In this document: positions 32,906 through 41,627 of the stretch, piece after piece
Layout of the letters: each line of letters starts with the position of its first letter
How positions within the stretch are numbered: the stretch's first letter is position 1
Source of the DNA: Natrinema sp. DC36
Lineage (GTDB): Archaea; Halobacteriota; Halobacteria; Halobacteriales; Natrialbaceae
NCBI RefSeq assembly: GCF_020405225.1
Contig: NZ_CP084472.1
Span: forward strand, 2,046,001 to 2,110,000
DNA: 64,000 nt
Reading direction: 5' to 3'
Translations under genes and position numbers: made by a program
Notes under the pieces: model-generated
The model's input: the letters and a program-made list of their open reading frames with translations, nothing else
What the model was told of the DNA's origin: nothing
Databases searched by the model: none

Positions 32906-34389
32906 TCCGACTCGAATTGGATCCTGACAGTTTCGCTCGCTGTCGGATCATCGAGCGTCACGGACGTCGTTTTTCTGTCGCCGTTGGCAGTCGCCGTTAT
33001 CTCGTAGTCACCCAGGAATCCGCTGGTACTGAACCGCCCATCGGACCCCGTTCGTCCCGATTCCTGCGTCCACCACTGATCGAATACCAACCCAGTATAC
33101 ACGTCGTAGGCCGGCTTTCGCGACCAATCCTCTCGAAACAGTGGGGCATTATTCTGCCAGTGGATCGCGTCCCAGAACCCCCACATCGTAAAGCCGTCAA
33201 CGACTGGATGACTGAACACCGTCTTCAGGAACTCGTAGAGGTATTCCGCCTCGCGATCTTCCGTCCACTCCGTCCCCCACGCGTCGTATTCGGTTATTTG
33301 AATCGACGGAACGAGCTCGGCGAATCGGTCGAGGGTCGAGAGCAATTCCGAGGGCGATCGTCGCTGCTCTTCCCTCCAGTGATGACCCTGCATACCGATC
33401 CCCTCGAGCGGCGCATTGTTTTCCCGTGCGTAGGTGACGATCGCTTCGAGAGCGTCCCGTTGTTCGTCGTTGTCTCCGACGAGAATTTCGTATTCGTTGA
33501 CGTAGAGACGGGCATCGGGATCGGCATCCGCCGCGATTCGATACCAGTCGACGATCTTCGGAGCGCGGGTGGACGGCGCGTCCGGATCGATGAGGTCGGT
33601 CATCTCGTGGAATTCCACGGGCTCGTTCAACACGTCCCACTCGGTGACGTTCTCGGCTCCGCTATGGGTACCGACGATGTCCGAGACGTGCTCGTCGCTA
33701 CGCGATTCGATGTATGCGCCGTCGCCCGAGTTCATCGCCTGAAGGACGTCGTCCGGGATCGCACCCTGGTTTCGCCGTTGCCAGATACAGGTGTGCCCCC
33801 GTAATTCGAGTCCCCGATCGAGAAGCCACCAGGTCGCGGTTTCCGCGGACTTCCGATGGGACGGTATTTCCCAGAAATTCCACTTGTGACGGTTCTCCAG
33901 AACGGCCTTATTGAACAGGTCCGTGATCGCCGTTCGATACTCGTCACCGGGATCGGTTTCCTCGACCAGATGCGCTGCGTTGACTGCGGTTCCGAACCCG
34001 AAAGCGTGGCGTTGCATCTCGACCGCCACGCGTGCGTCCGCGATCGGATCCCCCCGTTCGTCGGCGACGACGACCTCGAGCGGCGCGGTTCGATGTCGTC
34101 GGATCCGCTTGTCTGCCGCTGTTTCCCAGGACGAGTCGGCACTCGCGTCACCCGCTTCCCCATTGGGACCTCCTGCTACCGTTCCGTTATCGCCGCGGTG
34201 TTCGTTTCCCCGCTGGCGAATCGCACAGCCGGCGGTGACCGTCAGTCCGCCGAGACCCAGTCCCTCGAGAATAGCGCGTCTGGAAACCCGGTCGGGGGCG
34301 CCGTCGGTTTCACCGCTGGTCCCGAGCACGTCTCGATCGGTATCGTCACCGTCCGTCACTACCCATCGCCTCCGGTCACGGGAATTCAC
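32890..34389 (-). CDS. Tat-exported GH10-like endoglycanase (499 aa)
   Basis: The N-terminus has a twin-arginine signal (SRRAILEGLGLGGL, R37-R38) with a possible lipobox Cys at C55. After a charged region and a small Ig-like part, the GH10 barrel carries the acid/base E256 (EWDVLNEP), the nucleophile E367 (QITEYDAWG) and HTCIWQR. The C-terminal ~60 residues are beta-rich (GDYEITATANGDRKT). GH10 enzymes usually cut xylan, but here the gene overlaps the deacetylase in a polysaccharide cluster. It may therefore trim the cell's own exopolysaccharide. The stop lies inside an IS-like hairpin. Confidence 0.88.
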   Translation of the reverse strand: MNSRDRRRWVVTDGDDTDRDVLGTSGETDGAPDRVSRRAILEGLGLGGLTVTAGCAIRQRGNEHRGDNGTVAGGPNGEAGDASADSSWETAADKRIRRHRTAPLEVVVADERGDPIADARVAVEMQRHAFGFGTAVNAAHLVEETDPGDEYRTAITDLFNKAVLENRHKWNFWEIPSHRKSAETATWWLLDRGLELRGHTCIWQRRNQGAIPDDVLQAMNSGDGAYIESRSDEHVSDIVGTHSGAENVTEWDVLNEPVEFHEMTDLIDPDAPSTRAPKIVDWYRIAADADPDARLYVNEYEILVGDNDEQRDALEAIVTYARENNAPLEGIGMQGHHWREEQRRSPSELLSTLDRFAELVPSIQITEYDAWGTEWTEDREAEYLYEFLKTVFSHPVVDGFTMWGFWDAIHWQNNAPLFREDWSRKPAYDVYTGLVFDQWWTQESGRTGSDGRFSTSGFLGDYEITATANGDRKTTSVTLDDPTASETVRIQFESESSSP

Positions 34390-35677
34390 CCGCTTTGAGC
34401 GCTGATAGCCACTCGCCCGTCGTTACCACGGTGACGTTCTCGGCATCGTGTACGTACCGTACCGTCTCCTCGAAGTCGGACTGAGAGATCCCCTCCGACG
34501 AACCGACGGTATGATACATGATCGGTATCACGCAACTGTACCGCTGTGCACGATCGATCATCGTCCGCACGAAGTCGACGGCCTCGCCGTTGACCCGACC
34601 GCAGAGTAACGGTGACGTGATCCCCGCGCCGTACCCCGCCGTCGGCACTTTGAATCCGAGATCGTGGTACTTCGAGACGACTCCGACGTTCTCGTCGTTA
34701 ATCTCGCCAAACGGGTATATAATGTACTCGCTCCCTTCGTATCCGCGCTCGGACAGCCACGTTTTGTACCTCCGAAGCGTCGACTCGAGCTTCGAGGGAC
34801 TCATCTCGGCGAACGTCTGCGAACCGTGTGGGTGACTACACAGTTCCCAGCCGTTGTCCGCGAGAATATCGATCTGTGACTGGTTCATGTGTCCGTCCGC
34901 CCCGATCTCGGGGAGAATAACGCCGCCCGTGGCACGGTAGCCGTACTCCGTGAGAATCGGAAACGCGTTCGTGTACGCCCCTTCGTAGATATCGTCGAAA
35001 TGAAAGAGGACGTAGCTCTCGGGTGCGGCCTCGGTCGTACGGAAATCGTCGATGTAAACCGTCGCCTCGGTGTTTCCCGTCCACACCATGACGTCGATGG
35101 TTTCGATCGCCGAGAGGTCGGGATCGCCGCTGATCGCGTTGATGCCGAGATCGTACCGGTGCCAGTCCCGCAACGTTTTATTTTCGACGTCCTGTGTGAC
35201 TCGAAACCAGTCCCCCGTTCCGTCCCACAACGTCAGAGACACGGGCAGATTTTCGCTAATTCCGGCCCAGGTGTCCCACTTCACCGCGAGGGAAAACGTT
35301 CGGCCTTCGAAATCCACCGGCCGATCGAGCGTCCGTCGTGCGATTCCCTCCCGTTGTTCGTGTCGGGTCTCGAGGACGAGAGAACGCGTGCCTCGCACAC
35401 TCTCGGCGTCGGTCGTTCGAACGGTCCCACCCCACTCCGCCCACGTCTCGGGATCGTTGAGTCCGTCGATCGGGGTTCCCGCGTGCAATCGCTCCGCGAC
35501 GAACGGCGACGAGATATCATAGGACTCCGGATCAAACGTGAAACCGCTCTCGGAACCGTTGTTCGACTCGTTCGGATAATCCGTCGAATTGTCCGACTGC
35601 CAATTGAGACAACCGGCCACCGCTGAAACCGATGCGCTAGCAGCCAGTCGAAGGTATCGTCGTCGTGACTCGTTCAT
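34376..35677 (-). CDS. Lipoprotein polysaccharide deacetylase with N-terminal beta domain (433 aa)
   Basis: A lipobox-type signal (LAASASVSAVAGC, C23) anchors it outside the cell. Residues ~45-215 are a beta-sandwich, carbohydrate-binding-like (RTFSLAVKWDTW; ATVYIDDF). The NodB-like domain starts at ~222 (FHFDDIYEG, D228-D229), then CSHPHGSQTF (H282, H284) and IIYPFGEIND. The His spacing is not the usual one, so the metal site needs checking. It overlaps the GH10-like gene by 14 bases and follows the glycosyltransferase closely, arguing that the three act on one polymer. Confidence 0.85.
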   Translation of the reverse strand: MNESRRRYLRLAASASVSAVAGCLNWQSDNSTDYPNESNNGSESGFTFDPESYDISSPFVAERLHAGTPIDGLNDPETWAEWGGTVRTTDAESVRGTRSLVLETRHEQREGIARRTLDRPVDFEGRTFSLAVKWDTWAGISENLPVSLTLWDGTGDWFRVTQDVENKTLRDWHRYDLGINAISGDPDLSAIETIDVMVWTGNTEATVYIDDFRTTEAAPESYVLFHFDDIYEGAYTNAFPILTEYGYRATGGVILPEIGADGHMNQSQIDILADNGWELCSHPHGSQTFAEMSPSKLESTLRRYKTWLSERGYEGSEYIIYPFGEINDENVGVVSKYHDLGFKVPTAGYGAGITSPLLCGRVNGEAVDFVRTMIDRAQRYSCVIPIMYHTVGSSEGISQSDFEETVRYVHDAENVTVVTTGEWLSALKAGEFP

Positions 35678-35680
35678 GGT

Positions 35681-37288
35681 TTACTTGTTCCAATTGCGTT
35701 TACCGACGAACAGATCCGTCACGACCTGAGCGTAAACGTACACGCCGATCGGTAACTGACAGAGGCGGACCGGTATCGACACGAGAAGCGACGAAATGGT
35801 GATCTGCCGATGGGCGAACAGCCCTGCGACGAGACAGTACAGACCGAACTCGACGGCGATGACTGCCATTACCAACTCGATCGGCACGAGACCGACGATC
35901 GCGAGCAGCCCCACCAGGAGAAGCGCGGTCGGATACAGTCCGTCGATGAGTTGCGACGTGACGACGGCACTGAGCGTTCGGCGTCGGCCGATCCGCCGCG
36001 AGCCGTCGGACGGGTCATCAGTGCTCCGATCGTCGGTCGCTACACCGTCCGACGCGGTCACCTCGTTGGAGTCGTCGGACGAGGAGATGTCCATAGGTGA
36101 GGGCTGGTCATCCGAATCGCCCCGGCGCTTGGATTCCAAGACCGCCTCGTCCGACTCCTCTTCCGTGGGCGTTCGTTCAGCGGATCCAAGGCTGTCCGGT
36201 TCCGTAGTTCCGCCGTCCGTTCCGACAGTGGTGGTCTCGGCCGAGACCGAGTCGATCACCTCGTTCCGGACGATCGTATCGGTCACGTCACCGGTCCAGG
36301 ATCGGAGATGCTCCGAGAATGACCGGAAGTAAAACGAACTCTGGAGAAACGACGAACTCCACAGGTACGTCTGATTCGAGATCGTTCCGAGAGACGGTTC
36401 GACCGTTCGCATCGTCACGTCCGAAACCTGCACGTTCGCGAATCCGCGGTCGACGAGGCTGAATCCAATGAAGATGTCCTCGCTGTTCGTCAGTTGATCG
36501 CCGAGCGACGCCTCGTAATCGTCGAACACTGTTCGGAGCGCCGACCGATCGTACAGTACTCCACAGCCGGCCGGAAATAACGACGTCTTGATCAGTCGCA
36601 TCTGCGACTCCTTGAAAAACTGTTGTTCGATCGCGTACAGGACGGATCGATACTGCTCGACCGGCCACCATGCGAGAAGATAGGAGGCGCGATCGGTCCA
36701 GGGTCGGTCGCCGTCGATCCATTCCGGAGCGGCTTCGGTAACGATGCGCTCGTCCGGCAGTATCGGCTCTAACTCGCGTCGGTGGAACGATCTCTTCGCG
36801 GAACGCGAATCGGGACGAACGACGCCGAACGAACAGGCGACGTCTTCGGCGTCGTGAGCGGCGACCACTCGTTCGAGGTAGGTCTCGCTCACGAGGTAGG
36901 TGTCCGCATCGAGGACGAATATCTTGTCCGCAGTGCTGTTTCGAGTCACCTGTTTGAGCCGCTTCGTCTTACTGCCCGAATCGGCGTGTCGGACGAAATC
37001 CATCTCGAGGTCGAGGTCCGCTCGATCTCGCATCGCTTCGACGATCTCCGCGGTCGCATCGGTGGAGCCGTCGTCGACGATCGTCACTTTCTCGGGACGG
37101 TACGACTGCCGCGCTAACGAAGCGATCGCGTAAGCGATCGTCTCCGCTTCGTTTAACGCCGGAATGAAGGCTTCGACCGTCGGCTCCGACTCGCCGTCCT
37201 CGGGAAGCGGCAGCGGTGACTTGGCCAGATAGCCGTATATCCCGAGGACGATCGAAAGACCGGGGACGAACAGTATCGCTACGTGCAT
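35681..37288 (-). CDS. Membrane glycosyltransferase family 2 (535 aa)
   Basis: The start at 37288 begins with one membrane segment (MHVAILFVPGLSIVLGIYGY). The GT-A domain has FIPALNEAET, VDDGSTDAT (71-79), the D-x-D in LDADT (127-129) and an E-D pair in NSEDIFIGF (270-271). The Q-x-x-R-W box of processive synthases appears as QTYLW (306-310), with Leu for Arg. An acidic Ser/Asp insert (~345-420) precedes C-terminal membrane helices (YPTALLLVGLLAIVGL; LVMAVIAVEFGLYCLVAG). It is likely the polymerising transferase of the cluster, making and exporting the glycan. The gene begins one base after the epimerase stop. Confidence 0.88.
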   Translation of the reverse strand: MHVAILFVPGLSIVLGIYGYLAKSPLPLPEDGESEPTVEAFIPALNEAETIAYAIASLARQSYRPEKVTIVDDGSTDATAEIVEAMRDRADLDLEMDFVRHADSGSKTKRLKQVTRNSTADKIFVLDADTYLVSETYLERVVAAHDAEDVACSFGVVRPDSRSAKRSFHRRELEPILPDERIVTEAAPEWIDGDRPWTDRASYLLAWWPVEQYRSVLYAIEQQFFKESQMRLIKTSLFPAGCGVLYDRSALRTVFDDYEASLGDQLTNSEDIFIGFSLVDRGFANVQVSDVTMRTVEPSLGTISNQTYLWSSSFLQSSFYFRSFSEHLRSWTGDVTDTIVRNEVIDSVSAETTTVGTDGGTTEPDSLGSAERTPTEEESDEAVLESKRRGDSDDQPSPMDISSSDDSNEVTASDGVATDDRSTDDPSDGSRRIGRRRTLSAVVTSQLIDGLYPTALLLVGLLAIVGLVPIELVMAVIAVEFGLYCLVAGLFAHRQITISSLLVSIPVRLCQLPIGVYVYAQVVTDLFVGKRNWNK

Positions 37289-37289
37289 C

Positions 37290-38348
37290 TTACACCTCGC
37301 GTGCGTAGGGCTGAGTCGATCGTTCCATCGAGTCGGCCACCTTCCGAATTCCGGCGGGGAGCGGTGTTCGCGGCGTGTAATCGAGTAACTCTCCGGCCTT
37401 CGTGATGTCCGCACACCGTCGCTCAACTCGATACGGACGCGGATCGTCGGTATGGACGATTCGACCTTGCCCGATGACGTCGACGACTACCTCCGCGAGC
37501 GTTCGGATGCGACACTCGATACCGGTACCAACGTTGAACGTTTCGTTTCGGCCGGCAGGACCGAGGGCGCGGACCGTCGCATCGAGTGCATCGTCGATGT
37601 AGGTGAAGTCCCTCGTTTGCTCGCCGCTTCCGTAGACGGGGATGGAACCGTTCGCGAGCGCGCGGCGGACGAACTTCGGAACGACGTAGCCGTCGGTCGA
37701 TCCGTCCTGATCGGGCCCGTAGACGTTGAAATATCGAACGATCGTGTACGGGATATCGGCCTGTTCGCAGTAGCCTTCGACGTACCGTTCGTTGACGGCT
37801 TTCGCGACGGCGTAATTCGTCTTCGGTGCGATCGGACCGTCTTCCCTGTAGGGCGGATCGACGAGATCACCGTACATCTCCGATGTCGACGTGAACAGAA
37901 CACGGTCGACCCCCGCTTCGACAGCTGCCTCGAGAACCGCCCGGGTTCCCTCGACGTTGACCTCGAGCGTGCCGATCGGATCGTCCAGCGTTCGTTGGAC
38001 GCCGGCCATCGCGGCCATGTGCACGATGACGTCCTGATTGCGGAGGACGTCCGAGACGAGTTCACCGTTGCGAACGTCTGCGTCTACGACGGTGATGTCT
38101 CCGATATCGTCGATGTTTCGCCGCGATCCGCTGGTAAAGTCGTCGAGAACCGTTACGTCCGCGTGGGGTGCGAGCCACCGCGCGAAGTTCGATCCGATGA
38201 ACCCCGCACCGCCGGTGACGAGGATGCGCCGCCCCGCGAGGTGGTCGATCGATCCGACCCCTCGATCCTCGCGGCGGCCGTGACGCCCGTCCCGCGGTTC
38301 CGACCTCGGTCGGGCCGAGTGTCTCATCGACGTGTCGTGTGTCGTCAT
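37290..38348 (-). CDS. NAD-dependent sugar-nucleotide epimerase/dehydratase (352 aa)
   Basis: This is an SDR-family enzyme with the nucleotide-binding TGGAGFIGS at 45-53 and the catalytic Y179-x3-K183 (TNYAVAKA). DxxD-like DVRN and a substrate segment (GYVVPKFVRRALANG) follow. It probably interconverts UDP-hexoses (4-epimerase type); the exact substrate cannot be told. The first ~35 residues are an unusual Arg/His-rich tail, so a shorter start at IDHLAGRR is possible. It lies between the sugar dehydrogenase (4-base gap) and the GT2 (1-base gap) in one operon. Confidence 0.9.
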   Translation of the reverse strand: MTTHDTSMRHSARPRSEPRDGRHGRREDRGVGSIDHLAGRRILVTGGAGFIGSNFARWLAPHADVTVLDDFTSGSRRNIDDIGDITVVDADVRNGELVSDVLRNQDVIVHMAAMAGVQRTLDDPIGTLEVNVEGTRAVLEAAVEAGVDRVLFTSTSEMYGDLVDPPYREDGPIAPKTNYAVAKAVNERYVEGYCEQADIPYTIVRYFNVYGPDQDGSTDGYVVPKFVRRALANGSIPVYGSGEQTRDFTYIDDALDATVRALGPAGRNETFNVGTGIECRIRTLAEVVVDVIGQGRIVHTDDPRPYRVERRCADITKAGELLDYTPRTPLPAGIRKVADSMERSTQPYAREV

Positions 38349-38352
38349 CGTC

Positions 38353-39648
38353 TCAGAACCTCCGATAGACGACATCCGTTTCCGTCGGTTCGTCGAACAC
38401 TCGCGGCGTATCCACGACGATCGGCCGTTCCTGACACGCGTCGACGACCTCGTCGAGCGTGAGCGTCGTGAGCTCGTCGTGAGCGGTGAGCACGAGAACG
38501 CCGTCGGCTTCACCCGTATCGATCGACGGCCACATCTCGAGGTCGAACACCGCCGCCGCCTCCGACTGATCGACGTGCGGATCGTATCCGATCGGCTCGA
38601 CTCCGATAGTGCGAAGCGCGTCGAATAACTCCGGTTTCACTCTCGAGCGGAGATCGGCCGTGTTCGGTTTGTACGAGAGTCCACAGACGACGATACGAGT
38701 GCCGGTATCGTCACCCTCGGCGCGTTCCTCGCGTTCGGACACTGCTTCTTCGGTCAGCCGAACGATGAAATCGGTAACGAATTCGTTGACGTTTCGCGCC
38801 TCGCGCATGAGAGACACGGACGCGCCGTATTCCTCGAGCCGGTTGATCAGAAAGTACGGATCGATCGGAATGCAGTGTCCTTCCACTAACCCGGGACTGT
38901 ACCGCTGGAAGTTCCACTTCGTATCGGCAACGGAAAGGACAGCTTCGTAGTCGAGGGAATCGGTTTCGTGACAGGCCATTGCGAACTCGTTGATCAGGGC
39001 GATGTTGAGATCTCGCTGGGTGTTCTCGAGGCATTTCGCCGCCTCGGCGGACTCGATCGACGGTGCCGGATACAGTTCGTCGACGATGTCACCGTACAGA
39101 TCCATGAGAAACGAGCGGACGGTATCGGTGTGCCCGCTGACCGGTTTGACGCTGTTGCGGAGACTGTGTTCGTCGCCGGGATTGATCCGTTCCGGCGAGT
39201 ATCCCACGTCGAAATCCTCGCCGAGCACGAGTCCCGACGCCCGCTCTAGTTCGGGAACGAACTCCTCCCGAGTCGCACCCGGGTAGACGGTCGACTCGAG
39301 AACGACCGTCGTCCCGGCCGTGAGGTGTTCGCCGATCGTCCGTCCCGCCGAACGGACGTTCGAGAGGTCTGGTTCGGCGGCTTCCGTTAGCGGAGTGGGG
39401 ACTGCCGTGATGAGGACGTCACACTCCTGTAACCGGGCCGCATTCGTCGTGTACGTGGGTTCGCGTTCGTCGTGCTCGGACGCGGGCCCACCGATCGTCA
39501 TGGGGGATTCTACCGCGGTCCCCGCTCGGAGCGTTTCAATTTTCTGACGGTCGATGTCATAGCCGACGACAGAGTGGCCGGCTGTAGCAAACGCCGATGC
39601 GAGCGGCAATCCGACGTACCCCAGTCCGATGATTCCTATCCGTTCCAT
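38353..39648 (-). CDS. UDP-sugar 6-dehydrogenase (431 aa)
   Basis: It oxidises a UDP-(N-acetyl)hexose to its uronic acid. The Rossmann motif is GLGYVGLPLA (8-17), and TVYPGATREE and the catalytic C259 in EGHCIPIDPYF are present. The UDP-binding domain follows (VCGLSYKPNTADLR). It resembles UDP-N-acetyl-mannosamine/glucosamine dehydrogenases (WecC/VipA-like) more than UDP-glucose dehydrogenase; this is by motif feel only. It is the first gene of the leftward cluster, so its upstream gap should hold the operon promoter. Confidence 0.92.
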   Translation of the reverse strand: MERIGIIGLGYVGLPLASAFATAGHSVVGYDIDRQKIETLRAGTAVESPMTIGGPASEHDEREPTYTTNAARLQECDVLITAVPTPLTEAAEPDLSNVRSAGRTIGEHLTAGTTVVLESTVYPGATREEFVPELERASGLVLGEDFDVGYSPERINPGDEHSLRNSVKPVSGHTDTVRSFLMDLYGDIVDELYPAPSIESAEAAKCLENTQRDLNIALINEFAMACHETDSLDYEAVLSVADTKWNFQRYSPGLVEGHCIPIDPYFLINRLEEYGASVSLMREARNVNEFVTDFIVRLTEEAVSEREERAEGDDTGTRIVVCGLSYKPNTADLRSRVKPELFDALRTIGVEPIGYDPHVDQSEAAAVFDLEMWPSIDTGEADGVLVLTAHDELTTLTLDEVVDACQERPIVVDTPRVFDEPTETDVVYRRF

Positions 39649-40185
39649 GTCTCTCCAGCTATTGCGGGCCGTATGAGCACTTATCAACCGCCAACCGTTG
39701 TCCGAGTAATCCGCTTGGTACCAGCGGCCGGGGAAGGTAATAATTCTTATACTACTTGCCCGCTGCCACCCGGTCCGGAGCGATCGATCGTTCACCGATC
39801 GATCGAACGGCCATCGGTTTCGACGGCGGTACCGGTTTCAAGTCATCACAGTTATACTGGTGGAACAGATCGTGTGAGTACAGCCATATTCGCGACAGAC
39901 GGCTTCTCCGTCGATATTAGGACGCGCTTCGAGATCAGTTGAACGTCGATCAATTCGCACTGGTAGCGGGCGTTCGTGACGAGCGTGTCAGCAAATCCAT
40001 CCGATCAAGTACCGATTTCCCACCTTCTATTTGTTTTGGGAATTTCTGACGGAATTTGCCGTTGAGAAGCCCTAAGCGACCTGTAGAGCGATATCGGAGA
40101 GAAAGTGTGTGTGAATCACCATATGTGTTGTATTACTATCAATCCATCCCGATGAATTAAATACTAGATGGTCGGACGGGCGACT
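39649..40185. promoter_or_regulatory. Divergent region with CGATCGATCG inverted repeat
   Basis: No gene is seen. CGATCGATCG occurs at 39781-39790 and again at 39796-39805, separated by TTCAC; each half is self-complementary. For the leftward operon, a TATA-like AGTATAAGAA on the minus strand (near 39,748) lies just downstream of this repeat, so it could be an activator or repressor site. On the other side, AATTAAATA (40155-40163) is centred 26 bases before the ATG at 40186. Confidence 0.5.
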
Positions 40186-40863
40186 ATGCGTCGCCGCAAG
40201 TTACTCACCACGAGCGGGTTCGCTCTCGGAATGGCGCTGAAACCGTACGGCCGGGCTTCGGCCGTGACACCGGCTGCGACACCTACCGACCGAAACGATC
40301 CGGATCCGATCGAGTTCGAGGGCGAGGGGGTAGCGATAACCGACGAGTTCGAAGTCGAGAGCGGACCGGCGATCGTCGACAGTACGCACGACGGCGATTC
40401 GACGTTCGACGTTCAAGCCGTTCCGAGCGAGAACGGACAGGACTATCACCTCGTGACTCAGACCGGGATATTCGACGGAACGACGGGTTCCTTCATCGAA
40501 GAGGGGACGTACGTACTCTACGTCGATGCCGACGGAGAGTGGACAGTGACTGTACGGCAACCCCGGGTGTCTGAAACCGAAGCCGATGATCCGCCCGTTT
40601 CGATCGACAGCTCCGGATCGGACTGGATCGGCCCGATTCTCTTCGATCGAACGACGCGCCTCGCGGCGAGATATCGCGGCGAGTCGAGTTTCCGCATCGA
40701 TCTGATTCCGCAAACGGCGGACGACAGCGAGTACCTCTGGGAAGGTAGCGAACTCATTTTCAACGCGATCGGACCGTTCGAAGGAATAACCGGGGTGCAC
40801 ACGGACGGCGTCGGCTATCTCAGCGTAGAGGGTGACGGCGAATGGAGACTCCGGATAGAGTAG
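40186..40863 (+). CDS. Tat-exported protein of unknown function (225 aa)
   Basis: The start at 40186 is chosen because a TATA box lies 26 bases upstream, making it leaderless. It gives MRRRKLLTTSGFALGMAL, a twin-arginine signal. The mature part is all-beta, with two similar halves: 'AIVDSTHDGDSTFDVQAVPSE ... YVLYVDADGEWTVTV' and 'GPILFDRTTRLAARYRGESSFRIDL ... GYLSVEGDGEWRLRIE'. Both end in 'G-E-W-x-L/V-x-I/V', which points to an internal duplication of a jelly-roll-like domain. No known family is recognised. It lies beside the glycan operon and may bind the polymer. Confidence 0.7.
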   Translation: MRRRKLLTTSGFALGMALKPYGRASAVTPAATPTDRNDPDPIEFEGEGVAITDEFEVESGPAIVDSTHDGDSTFDVQAVPSENGQDYHLVTQTGIFDGTTGSFIEEGTYVLYVDADGEWTVTVRQPRVSETEADDPPVSIDSSGSDWIGPILFDRTTRLAARYRGESSFRIDLIPQTADDSEYLWEGSELIFNAIGPFEGITGVHTDGVGYLSVEGDGEWRLRIE

Positions 40864-41312
40864 GAAGGGGCAGTAGCGCCTCGATTCAGGTAAACGCAGG
40901 ACCGTTCTCTCCAGTTGGGCTGTCTAACCGATTCGCATAACCGCCGTCAGACGATATCTCGATAGCGAGTAGCTGTTAGAAATATCTATAAACAACCCAG
41001 ATCCAGTATTATATTATTACTGTTAGCTGTGGAAACCACCGGTGGAAATTGAAGAACGAAATGTCCGGTATGAGTTCTAGAACCAATATCGAATGAGACG
41101 GGAAATGTTCTGAAAATATGTTCAGTTGGATTACTTCACCGGCGGAAGAGATGAGATGATTGGTCCACAGCGTATTGTACGATTAGTGGAAATGCAAAAA
41201 AATCTTTCCAGATCGCTATACTATCAGAAAAATGTCTAGTTAGAGAAATTATAATTGAATTGGCCGATACGATCATGGATTCAAAAGAGGGCTCGTCTCG
41301 ACAGGCATCCGT
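40864..41312. other. AT-rich gap between the Tat-exported protein and glmS leader
   Basis: No gene is seen. The stretch contains many TATA-like words (for example near 40,980-41,025 and AATTATAATTG near 41,248) and an A-run at 41195-41201. GC content is well below that of the neighbours. Promoter(s) for glmS probably lie here. Confidence 0.4.
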
Positions 41313-41627
41313 ATGGATATCCCCGCTACGACCATCTCAGTCACTGAATCGAGCGTCCGACGATATACTAACGCCGGCCTCGAGGAGGTCGCCACCCTCG
41401 TCAGCGATCTGCGCGATCGCGTCCGACTGCTCTCCCAATGGAAATTGCAGTCCTTTTCGCTCACGCCTCTCGATCCGCGTGTTCATGCTCGCCCCCTCCG
41501 AAGCGGAGTCGCTATCCCAGAGACGGTCACAGCTCCATCCGAGTCCACCGTTCGCGTCGGTGCACACGCGGGTATCGATTCCGTGGTGCGGACGAAGAAC
41601 GCAGCGGCGGCGGGGGTGCGTCTGTAA
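41313..41627 (+). CDS. Doubtful small ORF or gene remnant upstream of glmS (104 aa)
   Basis: The frame ends TAATG, sharing a base with the glmS start, which would couple the two. The first 45 codons have chromosomal-like third-position GC and a plausible helical product (LEEVATLVSDLRDRVRLLS). The second half is less convincing and may be decayed. The end (VRVGAHAGIDSVVRTKNA) weakly recalls the repeats of sugar nucleotidyltransferases, often found beside glmS. A remnant of such a gene is possible but not shown. Confidence 0.3.
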   Translation: MDIPATTISVTESSVRRYTNAGLEEVATLVSDLRDRVRLLSQWKLQSFSLTPLDPRVHARPLRSGVAIPETVTAPSESTVRVGAHAGIDSVVRTKNAAAAGVRL

